A stretch of DNA of 64,000 bases from Shewanella atlantica (GCF_003966265.1 NZ_RXNV01000001.1:310001-374000); one strand, 5' to 3'. Shown: positions 10,102 to 20,661, numbered from the stretch's first letter. The notes: a model not told the origin generated them from the letters alone. Made by a program: numbers and translations.

Positions 10102-10522
10102 CGGTTTTTTTATAAAGAAAGTTCGCTTGGCTAATTAACAAACTATACGTAAATAAAAGGTCTAACATTTGCACTATAAGGGTATATCTGCGGTATATCC
10201 AATAAAAATCGGCAGGGCTTATAGTCAACCAACCAATCTATGGTTATCCGGGTCACAGACTGATATCCGATTATACTCGCCTCATTTCTCACACTTAAAT
10301 AGAGATGCATCGTACAAACTCCAGCAGTCCAACCTTTCGGGCTTCAGGTGGCTTAATAAATAATCTATCGATAAGGACACTCCGGGGAAGCCAAATCCGG
10401 TAAATTAAATTATCCGTATATTAGAACTGATTGTTACGCCGCTTAATAAATGACACTTAGACCTTGTCCTGTTAAAATGACGCCGATTTTTTTATCGCGC
10501 CCCATAAAGGATATTCACCCCA

Positions 10523-11377
10523 ATGACAGCTCAAAGAATCGATGGCAAAGCGATCGCTCAATCCATTCGAACACAGCTTAAAGAGAAAGTTACCGCCCGC
10601 AAAGAGGCAGGACAGAGGGTTCCGGGTTTAGCCGTGATTCTAGTCGGTGCAGATCCCGCTTCACAAGTTTATGTTGGCAGTAAGCGACGCGCTTGCGAAG
10701 AGGTCGGATTTTTATCCCGCTCTTATGATTTAGATACAACTACATCTGAAGAAGCACTGCTTGAACTTATCGACGAATGCAACGAAGACCCTGCTATAGA
10801 TGGTATCTTAGTTCAGTTACCTCTTCCGGAACATATCGAAGAATCGAAAGTGATCGAACGGATCAGACCCGATAAAGATGTTGACGGTTTCCATCCCTAT
10901 AATGTTGGCAGACTCGCACAGCGTATCCCAGTCCTTCGCTCATGCACTCCTATGGGTATTATGACTTTGATTAAGTCAACGGGTATTGATACTTATGGAT
11001 TAGATGCTGTCATCGTTGGTGCTTCGAACATCGTAGGTCGCCCTATGAGCCTCGAACTGCTCCTCGCAGGATGCACGACAACAACGTGTCACCGTTTCAC
11101 TCGAAACCTTGAACAGAAAGTCAGACAGGCCGATCTTGTTGTTGTTGCCGTAGGTAAGCCAGGTTTCATCCCCGGAGAGTGGATCAAGCCTGGTGCCATC
11201 GTCATAGATGTTGGAATCAACCGCCTCGAAGACGGCAGTTTAGCCGGCGATGTGCAATTTGATTCCGCATCGATAAATGCCAGCTTCATTACCCCTGTCC
11301 CTGGTGGTGTAGGACCAATGACCATTGCCAGCCTGCTGGAAAATACCCTTTATGCGGCTGAGCAGTATCATGATTAG
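10523..11377 (+). CDS. folD: FolD, methylene-THF dehydrogenase / methenyl-THF cyclohydrolase
   Basis: This 284-residue bifunctional enzyme of one-carbon metabolism interconverts 5,10-methylene-, 5,10-methenyl- and 10-formyl-tetrahydrofolate using NADP. The substrate-site tyrosine and lysine lie in [14 protein letters not shown], followed by [10 protein letters not shown] and the NADP-binding core [13 protein letters not shown]. The C-terminal signature is [19 protein letters not shown]. Length matches E. coli FolD (288). AAAGGA upstream at about 10506-10511 supports the ATG. It converges on cysS across a heptamer array and a shared terminator. Confidence 0.97.
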   Translation: MTAQRIDGKAIAQSIRTQLKEKVTARKEAGQRVPGLAVILVGADPASQVYVGSKRRACEEVGFLSRSYDLDTTTSEEALLELIDECNEDPAIDGILVQLPLPEHIEESKVIERIRPDKDVDGFHPYNVGRLAQRIPVLRSCTPMGIMTLIKSTGIDTYGLDAVIVGASNIVGRPMSLELLLAGCTTTTCHRFTRNLEQKVRQADLVVVAVGKPGFIPGEWIKPGAIVIDVGINRLEDGSLAGDVQFDSASINASFITPVPGGVGPMTIASLLENTLYAAEQYHD

Positions 11378-11393
11378 CATTTAAGCTACGAGC

Positions 11394-11468
11394 TACGAGC
11401 TACGAGCTACGAGCTACGAGCTACGAGCTACGAGCTACGAGCTACGAGCTACGAGCTACGAGCTACGA
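11394..11468 (+). repeat. Heptamer tandem array, unit AGCTACG
   Basis: Ten and a half perfect head-to-tail copies of a 7-bp unit over 75 bp, between the folD stop and the folD/cysS terminator. No mismatch is visible. The same unit, inverted, makes up the array at 16390-16460. The sequence contains overlapping GCTACGAGC mini-palindromes. Confidence 0.95.
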
Positions 11469-11476
11469 AAGCATAC

Positions 11477-11504
11477 AAAAAAGCCTGCAGATGCAGGCTT
11501 TTTT
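11477..11504 (+). terminator. Bidirectional terminator of folD and cysS
   Basis: AAGCCTGCA-GA-TGCAGGCTT perfect stem flanked by AAAA and TTTTTT, midway between two convergent genes. It should end both transcripts. Confidence 0.85.
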
Positions 11505-11521
11505 ATCATTAAGTGTTAACT

Positions 11522-12901
11522 TTACTTCTTGCGCCAGGTTGTTCCATCCGGGCCGTCTTCTAAGATAACGCCAAGGGCATTCAAGCCATCTCGGGCAACA
11601 TCGGCAGCGGGCCAATCTTTCTCGGCTCTCGCTCTGTTACGTTCGACAATCAGGGCTTCGATCTCCGCCACTTCGTCTGAGCTGCCTTCTCCTTTAAAGA
11701 AAGTATCGACATCCTGATCCAAAATACCTAATACATCGGCAAGCTCTTTAAGTTTCACACCAAGTGAGGATGCTTTAGCATTGTCGGATTCTTTTAGGCG
11801 GTTTATCTCTCGAACCATCTCAAACAGCACAGAGTAAGCTTCAGGCGTATTAAAATCATCATCCATTGCAACCTTAAACTTAGCGACATACTCAGCGCCT
11901 GGTGCTGCTTCAACCGTCAGGTCTAAGCCTTTGAGTGATGTATAGAGGCGCTCAAGCGCCGACTTTGCCTGCTTAAGATTATCTTCTGAGTAGTTCAGTT
12001 GGCTGCGATAATGGCCAGATAACAGGAAGTACCTTACGGTAGCCGCATCATAGTGCTCTAAAACATCCCTGATAGTGAAGAAGTTGTTTAACGACTTAGA
12101 CATCTTCTCTTTATCGACCATCACCATACCAGTATGCATCCAGTAATTTACATACGGTGTATTGTGAGCACAGCAAGACTGGGCAATTTCATTCTCATGG
12201 TGCGGGAATTGAAGATCTGAGCCACCACCATGAATATCGAAATGTTGACCTAAATGCTTTGAATTCATTGCTGAACATTCAATGTGCCAACCAGGGCGAC
12301 CCGGTCCCCAAGGTGATTCCCAGGTAGGTTCGCCGGGCTTTGACATCTTCCAAAGCACAAAATCCATTGGGTCACGTTTAGTGTCTTCGACTTCTACGCG
12401 AGCACCGGCTTGTAACTGCTCAAGGTTTTGTCCCGATAAACGACCGTACTCAGGGAATGAAGAGACACTGAACAAGACATCGCCATTATCTGACACATAG
12501 GCGTGTTCTTTCTCGATAAGTTTTTCAACCATATCGATTATCTCAGGTATGTGTAACGTCGCTCTTGGCTCAAAATCCGGACGTTTCATGTTAAGCGCAT
12601 CAAAATCACGATGCATCTCGCCAATCAAACGTTCGGTCAATGACTCACAGCTCTCTTTATTTTCGTTAGCACGCTTAATGATCTTGTCGTCAACATCAGT
12701 AATGTTGCGAAGAAAGTTCACATCATACCCTGAGTAACGCAGGTATCTCACTATCATGTCGAAAGAGACAAAAGTACGACCGTGACCAATATGACAAAGG
12801 TCATAGATGGTTATCCCACACACATACATGCCAACTTTTCCTGGCTGTAATGGTTTGAATTCCTCTTTTTGGCGGGTCAGACTGTTGTATAGCTTCAACA
12901 T
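11522..12901 (-). CDS. cysS: Cysteinyl-tRNA synthetase
   Basis: Class I aminoacyl-tRNA synthetase charging tRNA-Cys. From the ATG giving [15 protein letters not shown] it is 459 residues, against 461 in E. coli. The longer upstream reading frame adds non-homologous residues. The HIGH motif is in CHIGHGRTF and the KMSKS motif in [11 protein letters not shown]. Zinc ligands are provided by the Cys in YVCGITIYD, a Cys in IECSAMN and the HHENE segment. It faces ppiB divergently across a 328-bp gap that holds an inverted-repeat element. Confidence 0.97.
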   Translation of the reverse strand: MLKLYNSLTRQKEEFKPLQPGKVGMYVCGITIYDLCHIGHGRTFVSFDMIVRYLRYSGYDVNFLRNITDVDDKIIKRANENKESCESLTERLIGEMHRDFDALNMKRPDFEPRATLHIPEIIDMVEKLIEKEHAYVSDNGDVLFSVSSFPEYGRLSGQNLEQLQAGARVEVEDTKRDPMDFVLWKMSKPGEPTWESPWGPGRPGWHIECSAMNSKHLGQHFDIHGGGSDLQFPHHENEIAQSCCAHNTPYVNYWMHTGMVMVDKEKMSKSLNNFFTIRDVLEHYDAATVRYFLLSGHYRSQLNYSEDNLKQAKSALERLYTSLKGLDLTVEAAPGAEYVAKFKVAMDDDFNTPEAYSVLFEMVREINRLKESDNAKASSLGVKLKELADVLGILDQDVDTFFKGEGSSDEVAEIEALIVERNRARAEKDWPAADVARDGLNALGVILEDGPDGTTWRKK

Positions 12902-12920
12902 CGATATTCTCTTCAGCAAA

Positions 12921-12976
12921 TATACCCAAGCCACTTCAAAATGTTGAATCCTGCATTTAGAGGGCGTTTGGGTATA
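12921..12976. repeat. 56-bp palindromic element upstream of cysS
   Basis: TATACCCAA at 12921-12929 and TTGGGTATA at 12968-12976 form a perfect 9-bp outer stem. An inner TTCAA-AATG-TTGAA hairpin lies at about 12936-12949. It sits 20 bp upstream of the cysS start in the cysS-ppiB divergent gap. It has the look of a short dispersed repeat, but no second copy was seen in this window. Confidence 0.6.
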
Positions 12977-13229
12977 ACAATTAAATTAGCCGGTAAGTCT
13001 ATCATCGCACAGTATTGCTTCCAACAGTTTTAGCCAGATGTGAATGATTGAGCACAGATTTGTTTAAGCAGTCTGGCAAGACCTGTTCTCGGCACAGTAA
13101 TGACTGTCAACTGGTGCTTTTCGACTCACCATCATAGCTATTAATTATGCTTGGCTCTTTATGCGATATGGCAATTGCGTTAGAATCCAGCCACAATTTA
13201 TTATTGCTAAACTTACTGAGAATCAAAAC

Positions 13230-13724
13230 ATGATCACTCTTCACACCAACCACGGTGACATTACGCTAGAACTGGACGCAGAAAAGGCACCAATTACTGC
13301 TGAAAACTTTATCAATTACGTAAAAGATGGTTTTTACGACGGTACTGTCTTCCATCGTGTAATCGACGGCTTCATGGTACAAGGTGGCGGTTTCACTGAA
13401 GATATGGCTCAAAAGCGTTGCAATGAAACTATCAAGAACGAAGCAAATAACGGTCTTTCAAATGTGACTGGTACGATCGCAATGGCGAGAACCTCAGATC
13501 CGCATTCAGCTACGGCTCAGTTCTTTATCAACATCAACGATAACACTTTCCTTGATTTCAAATCTGAATCGGCTCAAGGCTGGGGTTACTGTGTATTCGG
13601 CAAAGTGTCTGAAGGCATGGATGTTGTAAATAAGATCAAGGCTGTAAGCACCGGCAACCGTGGCATGCATCAAGATGTCCCTCTTGAAGCGGTTATCATT
13701 GAAAAAGTAACCATTGCTGAATAA
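13230..13724 (+). CDS. ppiB: PpiB, cytoplasmic cyclophilin
   Basis: From the ATG giving [16 protein letters not shown] this is 164 residues, the same length as E. coli PpiB. An upstream in-frame extension lacks homology. Cyclophilin motifs are complete: [15 protein letters not shown] (catalytic Arg), then [17 protein letters not shown] and [12 protein letters not shown]. There is no signal peptide, so it is the cytoplasmic prolyl isomerase. It lies 9 bp upstream of lpxH and is probably co-transcribed with it, an arrangement I also recall from E. coli. Confidence 0.95.
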   Translation: MITLHTNHGDITLELDAEKAPITAENFINYVKDGFYDGTVFHRVIDGFMVQGGGFTEDMAQKRCNETIKNEANNGLSNVTGTIAMARTSDPHSATAQFFININDNTFLDFKSESAQGWGYCVFGKVSEGMDVVNKIKAVSTGNRGMHQDVPLEAVIIEKVTIAE

Positions 13725-13733
13725 GTCAGTTTA

Positions 13734-14462
13734 ATGCGAACACTTTTTATTGGCGATCTGCACTTAAGTGCTGATCGCCCTGATATTACTCGTGCATTTA
13801 ACGATTTTCTCGATAACCAGCTTGATGATGTTCAAGCCCTGTACATTTTAGGTGACCTGTTCGAAGTCTGGATTGGTGATGATCTGGCCGAACCTTTCGC
13901 TATCGACTTGGCTAAAAAGCTTTATCGCTTATCCAAGAGTATGCCCGTCTACTACATTCACGGAAATCGTGACTTCCTTCTGGGCAAAGAGTACGCAAAT
14001 AAAGCCGGAATGACCTTATTACCAGAAACCCATTGTATTGATTTGTACGGCGTGCCAACCGTTATTCTCCATGGCGATAGCCTGTGTACACTGGATAAGG
14101 CTTACCAAAGGTTCAGACGATTCAGAAACCTCAAGCTTGCAAAATGGATTTATTCTCACCTCCCCCGAGACACCAGAAAAAACATTGCGCGCAATATCAG
14201 AAGTAAAAGTACCCAAAGCAATATGCAAAAAAATGTATCCATCATGGATGTCGAACAGGAGGCTGTATCAGCGCTTCTTGATAGCACACAGACGGTGCAG
14301 ATGATCCACGGACACACTCACAGACCCGATATTCACGAGATGAAATCGAGCTCGGGTATCACACGCAAGCGTATCGTCGTTGGGGACTGGTATGAACAAG
14401 CCAGTGTATTAAGCGTATCGGCAAACAAGTTAGACCTATCTGTAATTCCTTTCGAGAAATAA
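13734..14462 (+). CDS. lpxH: LpxH, UDP-2,3-diacylglucosamine diphosphatase
   Basis: This 242-residue calcineurin-like metallophosphoesterase of lipid A synthesis cleaves UDP-2,3-diacylglucosamine to lipid X and UMP at the inner membrane. Metal-site motifs run in order: GDLHLS (DxH) at residues 7-12, [11 protein letters not shown], the GNRDF motif in [11 protein letters not shown], a histidine in ILHGDS and the terminal HGHTHRP. Length matches E. coli LpxH (240). The start codon follows the ppiB stop by 9 bp. A 76-bp gap to the convergent miaE follows, with no clear hairpin. Confidence 0.95.
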   Translation: MRTLFIGDLHLSADRPDITRAFNDFLDNQLDDVQALYILGDLFEVWIGDDLAEPFAIDLAKKLYRLSKSMPVYYIHGNRDFLLGKEYANKAGMTLLPETHCIDLYGVPTVILHGDSLCTLDKAYQRFRRFRNLKLAKWIYSHLPRDTRKNIARNIRSKSTQSNMQKNVSIMDVEQEAVSALLDSTQTVQMIHGHTHRPDIHEMKSSSGITRKRIVVGDWYEQASVLSVSANKLDLSVIPFEK

Positions 14463-14538
14463 CCCTATTGAAGTTTCAGCCCTTTATCTTCTAGATCTAT
14501 ACAGCTAAGCCTCAATAGGGAACCGTCCACCCGACGCG

Positions 14539-15339
14539 TTAAGCCCTCGCTAATGCCGGCGCACCGCTATGAAAATTAAACTCGTCATCAATTGAAGAGA
14601 TTAGATGAGCCTCATGTTTTGCAATCGCCTCGATACGGTCACTGATATCTCCACCTGCAAAAGTCTCAGCCAGTTGCAGATAGTCTTGGTAGTGTCTCGC
14701 CTCAGAGCGTAACAGTGAAACATAAAATTTGTTCAGCACTTCATCTAAATGGGGCGCCAACTTAGCAAATCGCTCGCATGAGCGGGCCTCGATAAATGCA
14801 CCTATAATCAACTTGTCGATTAATGCGGCAGGTTCATGGGTGCGAACCATCTTCATCATCTCCTTAGCATAGCGACCGGCTCTCATGTTTTGATAGGGGA
14901 TCTCCCTGTCATGCATGATCTCCAATACCTGCTCAAAATGGTGAAACTCCTCTTTGATTAATCGAACCATTTTTGCAATCAATACGGGCCCATGTTCGAA
15001 GCTCTGTTTAGCGGTAAATCCACCTGTGAAATCATTTTTCTTGCTATCACGATCTAAAAACTGAGCGATATCCCGCTCTTTGCCATAAACAAATTGCTCA
15101 TAGGGTTTTGCCCAGTCAAGCATCTGCTGGCCACTCCTCTGGTCCAGGGCATACTTGCGTACGAAAAACATCCCCGTCTGGGCAGCCTTAAGCTCACAAT
15201 TACAATGATCGATAAGCAATGTTGCAAGATTCTCTGGCTTTATCGCTTCTTGAATCCAACTGTCGGGAGTCGAACACTTTAAAAAAGCATCTATCGGGGC
15301 TAATAACTGCTGCATATCTCTCTCTAATCGTAAATTCAA
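14539..15339 (-). CDS. miaE: MiaE, tRNA 2-methylthio-N6-isopentenyladenosine hydroxylase
   Basis: This 266-residue non-haem di-iron monooxygenase hydroxylates the isopentenyl group of ms2i6A37 in tRNAs reading UNN codons. Ferritin-like di-iron ligands are seen as CELKAAQTG (first Glu), KEEFHHFEQV (ExxH), IEARSCERF and LRSEARHYQDY (second ExxH). Translation could also begin at the internal Met giving MQQLLAPIDAFLKC, eight residues in, which may fit the family better. miaE occurs only in some gammaproteobacteria, Shewanella among them. The 366-bp gap up to 15706 shows nothing else I can support. Confidence 0.93.
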   Translation of the reverse strand: MNLRLERDMQQLLAPIDAFLKCSTPDSWIQEAIKPENLATLLIDHCNCELKAAQTGMFFVRKYALDQRSGQQMLDWAKPYEQFVYGKERDIAQFLDRDSKKNDFTGGFTAKQSFEHGPVLIAKMVRLIKEEFHHFEQVLEIMHDREIPYQNMRAGRYAKEMMKMVRTHEPAALIDKLIIGAFIEARSCERFAKLAPHLDEVLNKFYVSLLRSEARHYQDYLQLAETFAGGDISDRIEAIAKHEAHLISSIDDEFNFHSGAPALARA

Positions 15340-15705
15340 CCAATAGTACTTATCTTGAAGGCTCTCTAGATACTGAAATAACCGTTGATACTGAAGTAAC
15401 AGTTTATATAGAACTAGCTGTTAACCCTCTTTCATCTTTCAACATAAACTCAGCACAAAGCCCGCATTGTATTTTATCAGCTTTGCCCGGCGAGTTCCTA
15501 CCATAAACAAAATCAAAATCAATGCTTACTTGACTCTTAGCCGTTTATGTTCAATAAATAAACATATACCTGACGTGTTTTTTAGCACGACTTTGTATGC
15601 ACTGAGTATCGTGAGCCGAAAGGTCTTTGGGAAATAGGCCAAAAGGCATATAGGTTCGTCTGAAGTTTGGCGAGCATAAGTTACAGCTGAACAAGGATAA
15701 TTATA

Positions 15706-16302
15706 ATGATATTAAATCACTTAATGGGGCTATACACTCATCCTAAACAAGAATGGCATACCATTGAAAAAAGCCATGAAGCACTAAAAAGTAGTCTTAG
15801 CCATGTATTACTCGTTGCACTCATTCCCGTGATCTGCACATTTATCGCCGCCACCCAAATAGGTTGGAACTTAGGCGTTGGTGAGCCACTATTTCTGACC
15901 CAACAAAGTGCATTAGTCATGTCGGTGAGTATGTATTTTGGCTTGATTGCAGGTGTTTTCGCATTAGCATACCTTGCATTCTGGATGGCAAAGACTTTCG
16001 ATGCTACACCCAGCTATACTCAAGCCCTTGAACTTGCGGCCTATACAGCAACACCGCTGTTTATGGTTGGACTCGCTTCTTTGTACCCTGCACTCTGGTT
16101 TATGATGGTCGTAGGCTTAATTGGTTTGGCCTATTCTGTTTATCTGCTCTATACGGGAGTGCCTATCATTATGAACATTCCTGAGGAGAAGGGGTTTATC
16201 TACGCCAGTTCGGTAGTCACCGCAGGTTTAGTACTACTGGTAGCGCTTATGGCAACGAGCGTTATTCTGTGGAGTTTCGGATTAGGCCCTATGTATCAAT
16301 AA
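15706..16302 (+). CDS. Yip1/YIF1-family inner-membrane protein
   Basis: This 198-residue protein has about five hydrophobic segments (around residues 33-52, 68-95, 105-118, 122-146 and 160-190). It opens with NHLMGLYTHPKQEWHTIEK, the usual start of bacterial Yip1-domain (DUF1282-like) proteins. The function of the bacterial family is not known. An AAGGA ribosome site precedes the ATG. It is monocistronic and converges on glnS across a heptamer array and a shared terminator. Confidence 0.8.
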   Translation: MILNHLMGLYTHPKQEWHTIEKSHEALKSSLSHVLLVALIPVICTFIAATQIGWNLGVGEPLFLTQQSALVMSVSMYFGLIAGVFALAYLAFWMAKTFDATPSYTQALELAAYTATPLFMVGLASLYPALWFMMVVGLIGLAYSVYLLYTGVPIIMNIPEEKGFIYASSVVTAGLVLLVALMATSVILWSFGLGPMYQ

Positions 16303-16389
16303 AGAAGGTGCGAGGAAGCAGTAGCGAGCTAAAGACAAAGCTAAGAAAGCTTCGAGTCGCGCACGGAGCAAAGTGCGGCGAATCTATTA

Positions 16390-16460
16390 CTCGTAGCTCG
16401 TAGCTCGTAGCTCGTAGCTCGTAGCTCGTAGCTCGTAGCTCGTAGCTCGTAGCTCGTAGC
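16390..16460 (+). repeat. Heptamer tandem array, unit CTCGTAG
   Basis: About ten perfect copies over 71 bp. CTCGTAG is the reverse complement of CTACGAG, a rotation of the unit at 11394-11468, so this is the same repeat in the opposite orientation. As there, it lies between a plus-strand gene stop and a bidirectional terminator shared with a minus-strand aminoacyl-tRNA synthetase gene. Confidence 0.95.
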
Positions 16461-16470
16461 AACAGAATAC

Positions 16471-16505
16471 AAAAAAGGCTTTAGGGAGTACATAAAGCCT
16501 TTTTA
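16471..16505 (-). terminator. Bidirectional terminator of glnS and the Yip1 gene
   Basis: AAAAGGCTTTA / TAAAGCCTTTT stem with a 9-nt loop and A/T tracts on both sides, 29 bp past the glnS stop. Confidence 0.8.
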
Positions 16506-16533
16506 ATGCATCAATTTTTAAAGCAACTAACCG

Positions 16534-18204
16534 TTACTGAGATGAGTCTCTTAACGCGACAGTTAGGTTAAAGACCAAGCTCTCAGGCGTAGAATCTTTA
16601 TTATCCGCGCAGAAATAGCCTTCACGCTCAAACTGATAAGCCTTCTCAACTTCGGCATTGGTAAGACCCGCTTCGACCAATCCGTGAGTAACAACTAAAG
16701 AGTCTGGATTCAACACTTCATCTATTGTTTCCGCAGCTGCCGGGTTCGCATCGGTAAACAGACGATCATAAAGGCGGAATTCAGCAGGCTTTGCCGTGCT
16801 GGCTTCTACCCAGTGAATAACACCTTTGACCTTACGTCCATCACTTGGGTTCTTGCCCAGAGTCTCATCGTCATAAGTACAGTAAATGGTGGTAATATTA
16901 CCTTCAGCATCCTTGTCGCATCGTTCGGCCTTAATAACATAAGCGTTACGAAGACGCACTTCTTTACCTTGTACCAGACGCTTGTACTTTTTATTAGCTT
17001 CTTCACGGAAATCGGCGGCATCGATAAACAGTTCACGACCAAATGCCAACTCACGTTTACCCATCTCTTCATTGCTAGGGTGAACGGGAGCACTGATAGT
17101 TTCAAGCTGATCTTGAGGGTAGTTTTCAATAATCACTTTAACAGGATTAATGACAGCCATAGCTCGCGGAGCATGCTCATTTAGCTCTTCACGAATACAG
17201 GCATCCAGCATACCGACTTCGATCATGTTCTCTTGCTTGGTCACACCAATTCGCTTGCAAAACTCACGAATAGAAGCCGAGGTATAACCACGGCGACGAA
17301 GGCCGGCAATCGTTGGCATACGCGGATCATCCCAACCATGAACGATGTCACGAACCACCAGATCATTTAGCTTACGCTTTGACATCAATGTGTATTCTAA
17401 ATTCAATCTGGAGAATTCATACTGACGTGTTCTGTTCGGTGCTTGAAAATCATCTAACTGATCGAGTACCCAATCATAAAGACGGCGATTATCCTGAAAC
17501 TCCAATGTACACAGAGAATGACTGATATTTTCTATCGCATCTGAGATACAGTGGGTAAAATCGTACATCGGGTAGATGCACCACTTATCGCCACTCTGGT
17601 GATGGTGAGCAAAACGAATGCGATAAATCACAGGATCGCGCATGCACATGAAAGAGGAAGCCATATCAATTTTGGCTCTCAGTGCGCACTCACCCTCTTT
17701 GAATTCACCTTTACGCATCTTTTCGAACAGCTCAAGGTTCTCCTGAACTGAGGTATCTCGATAAGGGCTGTTCTTACCCGGCTCTTTTAATGTGCCGCGG
17801 TATTCACGAGTCTCTTCGCTATTAAGGAAACAGACATACGCCAACCCTTTATTGATCAGCTCAAGGGCGTATTGGTGTAGCTGGTCGAAGTAGTTCGATG
17901 AATAACGGATCTCACCATCCCACTGAAAGCCCAGCCACTTCACATCATCTTGAATCGAATGTACATAATCGATATCTTCCTTTTCAGGATTGGTATCATC
18001 GAAACGTAAATTACATAGGCCTTTATAATCTTGCGCTATACCAAAATTCAGGCAGATAGATTTAGCGTGACCAATATGAAGAAAGCCGTTCGGCTCTGGT
18101 GGAAAACGGGTATGTACACTTGTGTGTTTACCGCTTTCAAGATCTTCATCTATGATGTTACGAATGAAGTTACTTGGACGTACTTCGCTGTCCACATGAC
18201 TCAT
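16534..18204 (-). CDS. glnS: Glutaminyl-tRNA synthetase
   Basis: This class I synthetase is 556 residues from the ATG giving [16 protein letters not shown], against 554 in E. coli. AAGAGGAA sits just upstream of this start, so the longer reading frame is rejected. The HIGH motif is [15 protein letters not shown] and the KMSKS equivalent is [11 protein letters not shown]. The C-terminal anticodon-binding beta-barrels are complete. GlnRS is found in gammaproteobacteria in place of the amidotransferase route. It is monocistronic, with feoB downstream of its start on the same strand. Confidence 0.97.
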   Translation of the reverse strand: MSHVDSEVRPSNFIRNIIDEDLESGKHTSVHTRFPPEPNGFLHIGHAKSICLNFGIAQDYKGLCNLRFDDTNPEKEDIDYVHSIQDDVKWLGFQWDGEIRYSSNYFDQLHQYALELINKGLAYVCFLNSEETREYRGTLKEPGKNSPYRDTSVQENLELFEKMRKGEFKEGECALRAKIDMASSFMCMRDPVIYRIRFAHHHQSGDKWCIYPMYDFTHCISDAIENISHSLCTLEFQDNRRLYDWVLDQLDDFQAPNRTRQYEFSRLNLEYTLMSKRKLNDLVVRDIVHGWDDPRMPTIAGLRRRGYTSASIREFCKRIGVTKQENMIEVGMLDACIREELNEHAPRAMAVINPVKVIIENYPQDQLETISAPVHPSNEEMGKRELAFGRELFIDAADFREEANKKYKRLVQGKEVRLRNAYVIKAERCDKDAEGNITTIYCTYDDETLGKNPSDGRKVKGVIHWVEASTAKPAEFRLYDRLFTDANPAAAETIDEVLNPDSLVVTHGLVEAGLTNAEVEKAYQFEREGYFCADNKDSTPESLVFNLTVALRDSSQ

Positions 18205-18314
18205 GTGATTCCTCTTAAAGAACGATGATATTGATGTAATTAAAAAGATGATCCTATATCTCAGAGCGAGATACAACGGCTGATGTATAAAAATAACAAA
18301 CAAAGCATGATAAA

Positions 18315-18346
18315 ACAAAAAAGCAGCGAATAATCGCTGCTTTTTA
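18315..18346 (-). terminator. feoB terminator
   Basis: AGCAGCGA-ATAA-TCGCTGCT perfect stem with A/T tracts on both sides, 20 bp past the feoB stop. Confidence 0.85.
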
Positions 18347-18366
18347 AACCATGAACCTGTTAAAGA

Positions 18367-20661
18367 TTATTCAGTAATGATTTTTATACCTGGAATGATC
18401 GTCTGACTACGCTTAGCTTTCTGCTTTAACCAAACATAGAAAACAACTAATGCGGTCACAAAGAAGCCTATCCAGAGGCTTGACTGTAACGGGTGAGCGC
18501 TAAAGGTTGCTGCCTGATAGAAGATTGTTGCCGTTCCGTAGGCTAAACCAAACGTCCAGGTTCCGGCAAAAGCAGCCCAGCGTCCGCCAAACTCGCCAAC
18601 CAAGGCTCCCATAGCGGCAACACAAGGTGTGTATAACAAAATAAACAATAAGTAAGCAAACGCTGCTATCACGCCTGAGAAGCCAGCCTGAAGGGCAGTG
18701 AATGTCGATGTATCAACCTCTAACTCTTCAGAAGCCGCTTCTATCGATGATACATCACCCACTGAAATTGACAGTGGATCGTCAGGCGCAATACCAAACA
18801 GGTTCTCAGGAATAGTAGCCAGCGCTTCACTGAAGGTATCAGACAAAGGTGCCAACTCTTCTTCACCATCACTTGGTGTGCTGTATAAGCTGTTTAAGGT
18901 ACCAACAACGGCTTCTTTAGCGAAAATACCGGTAATGATACCGACAGTAGCAGGCCAGTTATCCTGCTCAACACCCATTGGCGCAAACAGAGGGGTAACC
19001 TTTTGACTAGCCACACTCAAGATTGACTCTGAGCTATCTTCATGGCCGAATGAACCGTCGATACCAATAGCGTTGACGAAGTTCAAAAGCGTAACAACGA
19101 TGACAATGGTTTTACCCGCGCCCATGATAAAGCTCTTGGTACGCTTACCGGTACGGTTCATCACTGTCTTGAATTTTGGCTTCTCGTAGCTAGGAAGCTC
19201 CATAACAACGGCACTACTGCTTCCCGGCAACAATGTAGAACGAAGCAATAAGCCTGTCCCTACGGCTGCTAATACACCTATGATGTAAAGCAGGAATACC
19301 AGGTTCTGTCCAGACTCAGGGAAGAAAGCCGCAGCAAAGAGGGCGTAAACAGGCAGGCGAGCACCACATGACATAAATGGCGCCATCATGCCGGTCACAA
19401 TACGCTCACGCTCACTGCCCAGGGTTCGGGTTGCCATAATGGCAGGAACCGAACAGCCGAAACCAACAATCATAGGAACAAACGCTTTACCGGGAAGGCC
19501 AATTCTGCGCATCAAGCCATCGACAACGAACGCCGCACGAGCCATGTACCCGGAACCTTCCAGGACCGATAGCGCCAGAAACAGAGCAGCGATAACCGGA
19601 ATAAATGTTGCTACCGTTTGAATGCCTTGCCCGATACCACCAGCGATGATAGTCACTAACCAGGTAGGAGATCCCATACCAGACATCAGTGCACCTAAGT
19701 GATCGACAAAGATGGCACCGGCGGTAATATCGAAGAAATCGATGAATGAGCTACCGACATTGATGCTGAACATAAACATCAAGTACATTACAAACAAGAA
19801 AACGGGCACGCCGGCTACGGGATGAAGGATGATCTTATCCAACTTATCGCTTAGGGTTTCTGCGCCATTAGCATTTACAGATGAAGTATAAACATTCTGA
19901 ACAAAATCGAAGCGCGTCGTCGCCACCATGATCTCGATATCTTTACCCTGACTGGATAATGACTCAGAGCATTGGTTGACTTCGTCTAACATCTGACCAT
20001 TTTTACACTTACCACAGCCTAAACCATTACCTAACATAGCAAGGGCACGCCCGCGGCTCAGGTTTTCATCATTATTCAATAATGATTTAACACCAGTCTC
20101 AATTTGTGAATCATAATCAAGCACCAGAGGTGCTTCAGACACTCTGCCTTCAAGTAGATCGACCACTTGCGCTTTAACTTTGTCGATGTCGGCTTCATCA
20201 CGGGAACAGACACTGACAACCGGACAACCTAATGTAAGCGCCATCTTCTGCGCATCGACCTCGATACCGTGTTTCTTTGCTGCATCGATTTTATTGAGCA
20301 CCACGACCATTGGGATCCCAAGTTCGCGAAGCTGTACAGTTAAGTAGAGATGTCTTTCAATATTCGTCGCATCGACAAGGTTGATGATGCCATCAACTTG
20401 TTGATCAGCAAGGTACTGTTGGGCAATCTGTTCATCCAAAGAACAATCACAGCTGCTGCCAGCCGGAAGCAGGTCATAGATCCCCGGAAGGTCGGTAAGG
20501 TAGACATCGGCGCCATTAAGGGTAAATAAACCAGTCTTCTTTTCTACCGTCACACCAGACCAGTTACCTACTTGTTGGTTTGCACCGGTCAGTGCATTAA
20601 ACAGTGTCGATTTTCCCGCATTAGGGTTACCGACGGTGACACAATGAAATTGCTTAGGCAT
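18367..20661 (-). CDS. feoB: FeoB, ferrous iron transporter
   Basis: This 764-residue inner-membrane Fe(II) permease has an N-terminal G-domain with G1 GNPNAGKSTLFN, G3 DLPGIYDL and G4 NKID. A GDI-like linker follows, then the membrane part with two Gate/nucleoside-recognition repeats (PFMSCGARLPVYA and YTPCVAAMGALV). There is an odd Cys-rich insert near residue 217 (GLGCGKCKNGQML). The start overlaps the feoA stop by 8 bp, showing translational coupling. It lies divergently from the mtr cluster, as in other Shewanella. Fe(II) made by surface Fe(III) reduction is a plausible substrate source. Upstream Fur-like boxes suggest iron repression. Confidence 0.96.
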   Translation of the reverse strand: MPKQFHCVTVGNPNAGKSTLFNALTGANQQVGNWSGVTVEKKTGLFTLNGADVYLTDLPGIYDLLPAGSSCDCSLDEQIAQQYLADQQVDGIINLVDATNIERHLYLTVQLRELGIPMVVVLNKIDAAKKHGIEVDAQKMALTLGCPVVSVCSRDEADIDKVKAQVVDLLEGRVSEAPLVLDYDSQIETGVKSLLNNDENLSRGRALAMLGNGLGCGKCKNGQMLDEVNQCSESLSSQGKDIEIMVATTRFDFVQNVYTSSVNANGAETLSDKLDKIILHPVAGVPVFLFVMYLMFMFSINVGSSFIDFFDITAGAIFVDHLGALMSGMGSPTWLVTIIAGGIGQGIQTVATFIPVIAALFLALSVLEGSGYMARAAFVVDGLMRRIGLPGKAFVPMIVGFGCSVPAIMATRTLGSERERIVTGMMAPFMSCGARLPVYALFAAAFFPESGQNLVFLLYIIGVLAAVGTGLLLRSTLLPGSSSAVVMELPSYEKPKFKTVMNRTGKRTKSFIMGAGKTIVIVVTLLNFVNAIGIDGSFGHEDSSESILSVASQKVTPLFAPMGVEQDNWPATVGIITGIFAKEAVVGTLNSLYSTPSDGEEELAPLSDTFSEALATIPENLFGIAPDDPLSISVGDVSSIEAASEELEVDTSTFTALQAGFSGVIAAFAYLLFILLYTPCVAAMGALVGEFGGRWAAFAGTWTFGLAYGTATIFYQAATFSAHPLQSSLWIGFFVTALVVFYVWLKQKAKRSQTIIPGIKIITE

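Noticed and set aside
10169..10363. 64-residue reading frame upstream of folD
   Set aside because: No ribosome site, no recognisable domain and ordinary intergenic composition; left out as chance.
11394..11468. CRISPR array
   Set aside because: The repeat unit is 7 bp with no spacers and no cas genes are present; it is a simple tandem array. The same holds for 777-814, 16390-16460 and 63863-63914.
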